DNA from: Lentinula raphanica
Lineage: Eukaryota > Basidiomycota > Agaricomycetes > Agaricales > Omphalotaceae
DNA length: 64,000 nt
Reading direction: 5' to 3'
Assembly (NCBI GenBank): GCA_027919835.1
Contig: JANVFP010000007.1
Coordinates: 1,364,001-1,428,000 of the forward strand
A program made the position numbers and the translations under genes. Below are positions 53,953 through 64,000 of this stretch, piece by piece. Each line of letters opens with the position of its first letter. The first letter of the stretch is position 1. The notes below the pieces were generated by a model, which saw nothing but the letters and a program-made list of their open reading frames with translations, made no database searches and was not told where the DNA came from.

Positions 53953-55568
53953 ATGTCCGCCAATATTCCCCCTAATATTGCTCTCATGTATGATGCATAT
54001 CTTCTTCGAGGCTTGGAACATTATTGATTGACCTGTCTTTTGTGTTAGAGCTGGTTCTTATGTATGTTCTGGCATTGATCGCTGCGTCCTGAGCACTGTT
54101 TAACATGGCTTAGCTCCTGGGTGGAGTCTTCTCTTATGGTTTATTTGGGATATTGGTTGTACAGATATGTACGCTCTTTATTATTGCCATGTATGATTGC
54201 TAATAAAACTTTCAGTTTTTTATCATTACACGTTCTATGAACGAGATCCCCTATCGCTCAAAGCTCTTGGTGGGTATGCAGACTCTACATAACAATGTGA
54301 TACTAAGAATGTTTACTTCATCTACAGTTTACATCCTTGCATTTCTTGACCTAATCTTAACAGTTATGCAGACAAATTGCTTGTGGCAGGTTCTTGCCCA
54401 GCATTGGGGAGATCCAACAGCACTCTATAATGTGGCAGCTGGCGCTGATGCAACAATTCCTTTTCTTTCTGGTGTTGGTATGAAGATGAGGTTCTTTTGT
54501 GAGCATCGTACACTACTGACTTGGAATTGGCTCTAGTTAGTAGCATAGCACATGCCTTCTACGCCTGGCGTATATACCGGCTGATGAACTCAAAGCTCAT
54601 TCCTATCCTGGTTATGTCAGTAAGTCTACTATCTACCATACATTTGTTCCCTATGTAACACTGAATTGAAGATATCACTGACAACATGTGCAATGGCTGG
54701 ATATACTGCCATAAAGGGAGCAGAAATTGGCATCGCTCACTTTACTGAAATGAATTCCGAAGTTTCGGTAAGTATGTTGAAATTCTCTCTAGTTGCACAA
54801 GAGCATCATCTCATTTCCAAAATTCAGACATGGCTTGGTGGAACTGTTTTATGTGATTGTCTCATCACAATTGTTCTAGTGTATCAAGTTGGTGCTATCT
54901 GCCCATGTGCACAAAAGCAAGCCTACTCATGAAGGTCTTAGTTATTCCGCTACAAGAGACATTCTGCATCTGCTCACTTTCGCAACACTCTCCTTCTCCT
55001 CATAACATTAATTGTGGAGACCGGTCTTGTGACAGTACTGACAGCACTAGCTGATCTGCTATTGTTCATCTTTCGTGGCAATAGCACATTATACTTCATC
55101 CCGTAAGTTTCTCTTTGTTCATTGTTTATGTTGCTATCATTTGACAAGCACAATCATACAGATTCTTTATACTGAGTAAAATGTGAGCATTACAAAATCG
55201 GTATGCGGCCATGCAAAATGCTCATGTAGGTTGACTCAGGTACTCGAATTGTCTACTTGCCAATCTGAACATCAGAGGTGCAATCAATACTCAGACTGAA
55301 AGTGGCAATCAACATCCCCTCTGGATAGATCTGGATGAGACGGGCACACTCATCTATGGATCAAGACTCCATTCTGCCCCACCAGTACCCTCTCAAGTCC
55401 ATATCGAGGCTACGATTTGCCATAATTACGGTGATGTTGAGCTTGTCATTCTACCGGTAAGTATTTAGCTGATCTCGTGTAATGTGTGATTCATACCTAG
55501 TCTTACAACAGGATTCAGGACAGGAATCCAGGATGAAACCTATGAGAGCAGCATCTTACCCAGTATGA
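53953..55568 (+). CDS. DUF6534-like seven-helix membrane protein (12 exons, 328 aa)
   Basis: Exons: 53953-53987, 54049-54061, 54114-54168, 54216-54269, 54328-54477, 54537-54619, 54672-54767, 54828-54887, 54957-55102, 55162-55182, 55240-55456, 55512-55568. All phases close without a stop. The order of motifs matches the basidiomycete DUF6534 family: NIALIAGSYLLGG, hydrophobic helices throughout, AHAFYAWRIYR, then ETGLVTVLTALADLLLF and, near the C-terminus, SNCLLANLNIRGAI (typical SNTLLASLNSR). Exon 2 is 13 nt and exon 10 is 21 nt. This family is large in mushrooms and of unknown function; a sensor role is often supposed because of the seven helices. The last exon could instead end at 55468 by intron retention. 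Confidence 0.82.
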
Positions 55569-55859
55569 CCTCAAGTATTGACACGCACACGGAATTAGAG
55601 ATGGTTCGGAACCATGCAGAGTTAACAAAACGACCACCTGGCTATCCGTCTTGATTAAGCAGACCCTAAGTATCCTAGTTTCTAATTTGTATCTTATAAT
55701 ATTTATTTCACAAGTGCGGTAGTTCATAGATCTCGAATACCATAGACAACATGTTAACATTGTTCAAAGGGAAGAGGCAGATATTGAAAATTGATCACAG
55801 AGAATGTTTGCATACAAGCTGCATACTACAACAGATGGACATTCACCGCTAATAGCGCT

Positions 55860-56070
55860 TGAGCATCGGTTTGGGAATAGACGACAGAAGCCACTGGCAG
55901 TTCGATCAATCCCCAGCAAGACTGTCCCCTGCTGTATGAGTTGCCAAGTCAATAGGGGGAGTAGCGAAGGAGATGTAGATATAGGACGCGTACGAGGTAG
56001 TGGAGGAGTCCCCTTTGGAGTATCATCTACAGTCGGATTCGTCAAAGGCGGAGATCGTATCAATTGCTGG
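55860..56070 (-). pseudogene. Relic of the RING gene (exon 3 fragment)
   Basis: On the minus strand the text (KGTPPLPRTRP...LLTWQLIQ) matches the region of the RING gene coded at about 34255-34420 (TGTPPLPRTPP...PTWQLVQ), including DNA-level identity around the CCTCGTACGC block. The RING finger itself is missing and the frame soon ends. It directly follows the SDR relic, so a deletion has joined the two. Confidence 0.7.
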
Positions 56071-56079
56071 GTGACACTT

Positions 56080-57050
56080 TGACTCACAGTAATATGAACG
56101 ACGAGTTGATGATACTTCACAGTCGAGCCATGTGCGGCAGAGCTGCTTCAATGACATGGAGTTACCAATGGATGCTCAACAGAAACGTATCTTCTTATTG
56201 CGAGCGAAGCGAAGCAAGTGGTTTCATGTGAGGTCCGTAGAGTGTGGTCTGAGTTTGTACTTGTTTGGCAAAAACGGAGCTACGATAGAATCTGAATTTT
56301 GCTCGTTTTCAGATAATATGCTTGGTTCTGCGTTCAAATCCTCATCTTTTTCTTAGTGCTCTCAGATTTATGCTCGCCTCAACTGCCTCAACTGGTTTAC
56401 ATGCTTTTGAATGATGTGATGAGCTCAAATTTTGAGTTTTGTGTGTTTAGGGAGAAACTGGGAGCATGGCACATTCATGGTGAGTTTCGTGCTTTTGCCC
56501 CTTCATCTTCTGAGGTATTTCAGAGTACTATCTATTCAACTGGGATTAAGCTTCGCGAGCACATCACCGTGCCACGGTGAATATCTTGTTTTAAGTCAGT
56601 CAGGTAAGCCATCCAGGTCAGCGTTGCCGACAAAAAAAACCGGGTTTGTCGAAGAAACGTGAAAGATGTAATTATAATTAAGCCTTGACAGAATTGGCTT
56701 CGCCGCACAGATCTGCCTCCACAAGGTGCACTGTTCTAGTGTTGTCGGTTTTCTGACGGCTGGGACGGGGATGTTCAAAGAGGGGTTTCGCATTCCGGTA
56801 TCTTCTGCGTCTTTCTCTTCTCCTATGATAGCATCGACTGTCTTGGTCCTCTGAATCTAAGGATCATCAATCTACGAGTCTGACTCGGGAGACTACTCTT
56901 CTCCTTCTTTGTACACAGTGGTCATGCTAGCATCTTCCCGTGCATACAAGACTGCTGTTGCTCGACCAATACCACTGTTACTGCCGCTGATGAGTTGGTT
57001 GAGGTTGGAATGAGAGAAAAGAGCTTCGCGGAAGTGTTTCCCACGCTCAG
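56080..57050 (-). pseudogene. Relic of the SDR oxidoreductase gene
   Basis: Minus-strand pieces match the SDR gene in order: 57000-56910 (nucleotide-binding SGSNSGIGRAT motif, then a stop), 56830-56660 (exon 1 end and exon 2 start), and 56210-56090 (the NIHSYFHVTKAALPHM part of exon 2). Stops, small indels and the interruption at 56215-56590 rule out function. The order and strand make it an inverted, collapsed copy of 31.4-34.4 kb. Confidence 0.75.
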
Positions 57051-57103
57051 CAACGCGTCCAAGGACCACCACCAGAAATTTAGCATCTCTTTAGATCACA
57101 ATT

Positions 57104-59173
57104 ATGTCGTCTATTGAGCTCATCAATCCAAAAGCAGAAAGCGTCAGGCGAGCCGCTGCCCTCCAGGTACCCAAAATCTTTGAGGATATCCGCTTCGAAT
57201 CTCATGTCCAACTTAGGTCAATACCACTGGAGCGATGGGCCTGGCTAACGTCGTGAAAGGAAACCTTGGTGTGTTCGAAAATCGCGTATTCTGCCCTTGG
57301 AAACCTCATCTGCTATGTAGGCCCTCGTGGAACGTTGAAGATGCTCGTGGATGGTGCCGGTCAAATCAAAATGACAAAAGACGGAAAAGTTCTTCTCTCC
57401 GAAATGCAAATACAAAATCCAACTGCTGCCATGATCGCACGAACCGCTGTCGCGCAGGATGATCAGGTTGGGGATGGCACGACAAGCGTCGTCCTTCTTG
57501 TTGGAGAGCTCTTGAAGCAGGCGGATCGTTACATCAGTGAAGGAGTTCATCCTACTGTTATCGGGGAAGGATTTGATTTAGCGAAGAAGGAGGCTTTGGC
57601 AGTGCGTAAATTTGTTCAGTTCTCTGACTATTGCTCAAGTTCTTGGATGATTAGTTTCTCGATACGTTCAAACAGCCTTCAAAACTAGACCGCGCGACTC
57701 TGATCAACGTCGCACATACTTCACTGTCGACGAAGCTAAATGCAGTGATGGCTAAGCAGTTAGCGACTGAAGTCGTTGATGCTGTGCTTGCCATTCGACC
57801 CCCTCTGCCGTCTAAAGGTCTGTTACGATCAGCTTTTCATTCCGATCATGGGTTTTGATGATTCGAGTAGAGTCCAGTGATCAATGGAGGGACCCAATCG
57901 ATCTTCATATGGTCGAGATTATGAAAATGCAACATCGGACAGCTTCAGAAACACAGCTTGTGCGCGGGCTCGTTCTAGATCATGGCGCACGGCATCCAGA
58001 CATGCCAAAGCGTCTTGAAAATGCCTACATCCTAACTCTCAATGTCAGTCTAGAGTACGAGAAAACGTACGTCGACAACACAGCCAGCTTTCGATGCCCC
58101 CTTACTGAATTTCTTTCCTACAGTGAGGTCAATTCGGGTTTCTTCTACTCAACAGCAGAACAAAGAGAAAAGCTGGTCGAGTCCGAGCGAGCATTCACAG
58201 ACGCCAAAGTGAAAAAAATCATTGAACTGAAAAACCTTGTTTGCGACCAGGCTGTTGATGGCAAAGAGAAGAAAAAGAACTTCGTCGTCATCAACCAGAA
58301 AGGTATCGATCCGATGAGTCTCGACATGTTTGCCAAGAGTGGTATCCTGGCTTTACGAAGAGCGAAACGAAGAAATATGGAACGGTAGGTAGATCACTCA
58401 TGTCTTCCTATCGGAGTCCTGAAAACTCCGTTAGTCTTCAGCTAGTGTGCGGCGGCAGTGCTCAAAACTCTGTCGATGACTTAACTCCAGATGTTCTTGG
58501 GTGGGCCGGTCTTGTTTACGAACATACCCTAGGCGAAGAAAAGTACACTTTCGTTGAAGAAGTCAAGAATCCAAAATCAGTCACTCTTCTCATCAAAGGT
58601 CCCAACGCACACACCATTCAGCAAATTCAGGATGCATTGCGAGATGGCCTGAGGGCTGTCAAAAATGCCTTGGAGGATGAGGCTTTGATCCCAGGAGCTG
58701 GAGCGTTCGAAGTGTCATGTTCAGCACATTTGAGCGGCCCAGTCAAGAAGTCCGCAAAGGGAAGGGTCAAGATGGGTGTGCAAGCGTTCGCAGATGCTCT
58801 ACTGGTTATACCAAAAACGCTTGCATCGAACGGAGGATTTGATGTGCTGGATGTAATCGTGGCGTTACAAGTATGGGTTACCAGAACAGTAAATTGCCGG
58901 AGACTAATCTGCTTTCAGGATGAATGTGCGGAAGGCAATGTTGTCGGTATCGATCTACAGACCGGCGAACCTTTCGATCCTACGGTCGAGGGAATATGGG
59001 ATAACTATCGCGTGAAAAGACAGATGATTCACTCCTGGTAAGCTATCATGACCTCTAGTCCAGCAATTCGATCTGACGGATTGCCCACCAGCTCTGTCAT
59101 TGCAGTCAACCTTCTATCGACGGACGAAATTCTACGGGCTGGACGAAGTTCGTTGAAACCAGATGGCCAGTAG
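57104..59173 (+). CDS. CCT6: CCT6, zeta subunit of the TRiC/CCT chaperonin (nine exons, 550 aa)
   Basis: Exons: 57104-57166, 57217-57268, 57321-57601, 57655-57817, 57871-58066, 58124-58384, 58435-58870, 58919-59037, 59092-59173. Group II chaperonin hallmarks: [21 protein letters not shown] near residue 22, the Walker-like GDGTTS at 89-94, and GAGAFEV near the C-terminal ATP region. Subunit-specific text ([19 protein letters not shown] start; [47 protein letters not shown]) points to zeta/CCT6. Length fits the family. It is cytosolic and folds actin and tubulin as part of the hetero-octameric ring. No anomaly seen. Confidence 0.95.
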
Positions 59174-59627
59174 TGCGAACGATAAACAGTAATGCGTTGT
59201 ACATTTCTCATAGAGAATCCATGCCACAAACATTGAGCTTCACTCTTGCCGTTGAGGCCAAGTAATCCGAACTGATCGTGTTCACGATCTTTCGCAATCT
59301 GAGTCTGGACTCTGCTGCTCCCGTGGTTTTGATGCGCTTTCCCCTGCTTTCCCCCCTCTTTCCCCTTGTGCTTATTGTGCATGTTGCCACTGGACTGCGG
59401 ACAAAGATACGGAGATTTATGAAAAATTCATGTTGGCATTGGGCAACACCAAATTGCTTCGGAGATCCACACAAAGTTTCTGGAAGATGAGGATAGACAT
59501 TGAGCTAGCAATGCACACAACAATTGTGTAATGAAAGTGAATACATGGTACAAATGTCCTTTGAGCTGAGACCCTAACCGATGTTTGAAAGAACAAAGAA
59601 GAGAAAAAGAAATTATGGAGGTAACCA
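59174..59627. other. Intergenic region between convergent genes
   Basis: 3' flanks of CCT6 and of the cupredoxin-like gene. ORFs here are wrong-strand shadows. No terminator-like structure recognised. Confidence 0.4.
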
Positions 59628-60598
59628 TTACAGCCCAAGTCCGACACCAACACAGAATATTACTGTAACCAGGCCGACCATAGCATTCAAAGCTAATGGA
59701 GAGGCACCATTTGCTGCGGCAGCTCCTACGGTAGACTGCGAAGCAACGGCAGCACTCGCACTGACTGAGCTGGCTCCAGACCCAGAGGAAGCCGACGTGG
59801 TCGCTGAAGTTGTTGTGCCAGTGGTTGAATTGGCCGTCGTAGAGTTCGAACCTGTGGCGAGGGCGGCAGCTTGGAAAGCCTCGAAGCTCTTCGAAGCCGT
59901 TGGGTTCACGGCAAATACCATACCGTCCTTTGCACAATGACTAACGAGCGTAGACTGAGCATCTGTGGAAATTTAGAGTGAGCACAGGACGTACCCAGTT
60001 TGAGCACAGAAGAACCAGAGAGGCTGAAGTTACGCGATGAGCCATGGACAGCCTTGAATAACTTAGGATGTACGTACAGCGCTGGTGTTGGTCAAAGTAA
60101 AGCTCCAGACGGGAAATGTAGTGGCATTGGTGGCTACGGCCTGGAAACCCGAATCCACTCCGCCAGCCCTGTTTGAGGGTGCTTCAATAACACGCGACAA
60201 CGTGAGGTGAGACAGTACGAATACTCACATAGCGGTACAGGGAGCAGCAAAAGTGGACTGAGTAACCGTCTAACAGATGAGATGCGGTGTTCAATGATTC
60301 AAGTTTCAGTGGAGTAGGTTGTGCTAGATCTTACATGGTTCTTCGAGACACTGCATCGAACCGATGAGATTGAAAATTGCAACGAAAAATCAAGCTTTAC
60401 TCACAATTGAAACTGAATCACATCTCCAGTGGTTGCATTGACACTGAAAGAACGTTACTGTCATGACAGAATATTGAATATTGAATGCACGAACGATGTT
60501 GGGCTGTAAGCGATTGAGGAGTTACCACCCACTATAACCGTAAAAGTTTCGGCAGCAACAGCTGACACGAGAGCGGCGACCACAGCGAAGAAACGCAT
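59628..60598 (-). CDS. Cupredoxin-like serine-rich extracellular protein, GPI-type tail (seven exons, 210 aa)
   Basis: Exons (complement): 60598-60495, 60443-60405, 60350-60335, 60269-60229, 60168-60078, 60023-59995, 59940-59628. The frame closes exactly although exon 3 is only 16 nt. Residues 1-16 are a signal peptide. The fold text is typical of the fungal cupredoxin-like family: YSPTSVNATTGDVIQFQF, NHTVTQSTFAAPC, FFCAQTGHC. A full type-1 copper ligand set can be read: His in NHTV, Cys in FFC, His in TGH, Met in DGM (C-X4-H-X5-M). A Ser/Thr/Ala-rich stalk and a C-terminal hydrophobic tail (NAMVGLVTVIFCVGVGLGL) after a small-residue site suggest a GPI anchor, in keeping with a nearby GWT1. 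Likely cell-surface; role unknown. Confidence 0.88.
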
Positions 60599-61413
60599 TT
60601 TTATCCAGAAAAATATGGGAATTGATGGATGTAGTAGAACTGAAAAATGACTGTGACTAAGACTGTAAGTCTGGAAGAGCCTGGAGAGAAAAGTCAACTC
60701 ATGTAAGACTGGGATTGAGAAGAAACTACGAACGCTGCTCTGTGAAGGAGAAAGAAAGGAAGAGAAAGGTAGGGGGTGCTCGGAGTGTGCTGAAAGGACA
60801 AGAGACAATTATGCGAGAACGTGCCTCTTATATAGGGATGCCCAGCTAGGCCCAGCTCCGAACACCGGATATGAGTTACGAACTTTACGACATGATAGCT
60901 GAGATCAGAAAGCGGTTTCCACAGCGCCCCTCCTTCTGCTCAAGTTACTTAGAGACCTCCATGAAATCGGGGGCCGTAGTCTGGCAGAAGTAGAAAAAGT
61001 TAAAACAGTAGGAAACTCGGGATCCAGTGTTCGCTGCCTATGTCATGAGTTCAGAGTTACTGAGTGACAAGTCTCCTGAATATGCATTAGTACTTCGTTA
61101 CCACAGGCACGACATGAGGCTAAGCAGTCTAAGCTCAGATTGTGTTGTCAACTCACTCAAGCTCACTTAACGCTCCCCATGGCGGATTCACTCTTTCGAT
61201 CAAAACAGTTTAGGCGGTGTAACCTGGCTTCGAATCCTGCGCCATTGCCAGAATAGAGATAGGTCATAGCCCATTAGAGAGAATAGTACGCTCATGGATG
61301 TTTTGTTTAGTATATAGTACACCTTTAATCGAGAGATAACCATTACCTCTATTCAGCTCTATTCCCTCTTTCAACATCAGGTTCTGATACGAACTGATGT
61401 TCCGACCTGAACA
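60599..61413. other. Intergenic region
   Basis: Promoter of the cupredoxin-like gene and 3' flank of PRP4. A CTTCGAATCCTG B-box-like word at about 61231 has no matching tRNA fold around it. Nothing else was seen. Confidence 0.4.
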
Positions 61414-63998
<2,585 letters not shown>

Positions 63999-64000
63999 GT

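Larger units (their letters stand above)
55569..57103. other. Gene-free interval with relics of an SDR and a RING gene
   Basis: The interval between the DUF6534-like gene and CCT6. It holds inverted decayed copies of the SDR and RING genes (listed separately). A stretch at about 56215-56590 without similarity to the source genes separates two SDR pieces and may be an insertion. Confidence 0.55.

Noticed and set aside
61215..61260. Possible tRNA (TTCGAATCC B-box-like word)
   Set aside because: The flanking bases do not form a T stem or acceptor stem, and no A box or anticodon arm was found upstream.

Overview
This is nuclear DNA from a filamentous basidiomycete, most likely an Agaricomycete. 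Genes are dense with 45-75 nt GT..AG introns and some exons of only 13-20 nt. Gene families typical of basidiomycetes (DUF6534-type, DUF6699-type, cupredoxin-like serine-rich proteins) sit beside fungal housekeeping genes (GWT1, CCT6, PRP4, MOB1, HAK-type K+ transporter, CAJ1-type J protein, mitochondrial bL28). All exon structures here were worked out by eye from splice sites and reading frames.

Left part (1-28.3 kb) is an accessory, transposon-rich region. A segment carrying a five-exon secreted-protein gene (minus strand) is tandemly duplicated: unit 1 about 600-10620, unit 2 about 10790-13860, and a small third relic near 15.2 kb. Unit 1 is split by a 6767-bp tyrosine-recombinase retrotransposon of the Ngaro/DIRS order (3357-10123). 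It has split direct repeats A1...B1-A2-B2, a spliced gag with a 464-nt intron, RT-RNase H and a tyrosine recombinase. Unit 2 keeps the unoccupied site, so the ends can be read to the base and no target duplication is seen. The RT gene is itself split by an 818-bp terminal-inverted-repeat element flanked by a 3-bp duplication. A lone 327-aa ORF (16227-17210) of unknown family and an AT-rich tandem-repeat tract follow. Then comes a Ty3/gypsy chromovirus-like element on the minus strand (18662-28338) with 163/164-bp LTRs, gag, protease, RT-RH-IN-chromodomain and an extra 577-aa third ORF.

Right part (29.6-64 kb) is mainly single-copy genes. In order: a secreted protein of unknown family, an SDR oxidoreductase, a RING-type protein with a C-terminal membrane anchor, a hypothetical protein, a DUF6699-like protein, mitochondrial bL28 and GWT1 (divergent, 90 bp apart), a small secreted protein, a CAJ1-like J protein, a HAK/KUP potassium transporter, two tandem MOB1 paralogs, a DUF6534-like seven-helix protein, CCT6, a cupredoxin-like GPI-type protein and the PRP4 kinase at the window edge. 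A collapsed, inverted relic of the SDR-RING pair lies at 55.8-57.05 kb. Several small inverted-repeat elements, including a clean Tc1/mariner-type MITE, lie between genes.

No bacterial-type operon, CRISPR array, rRNA or convincing tRNA gene was seen.
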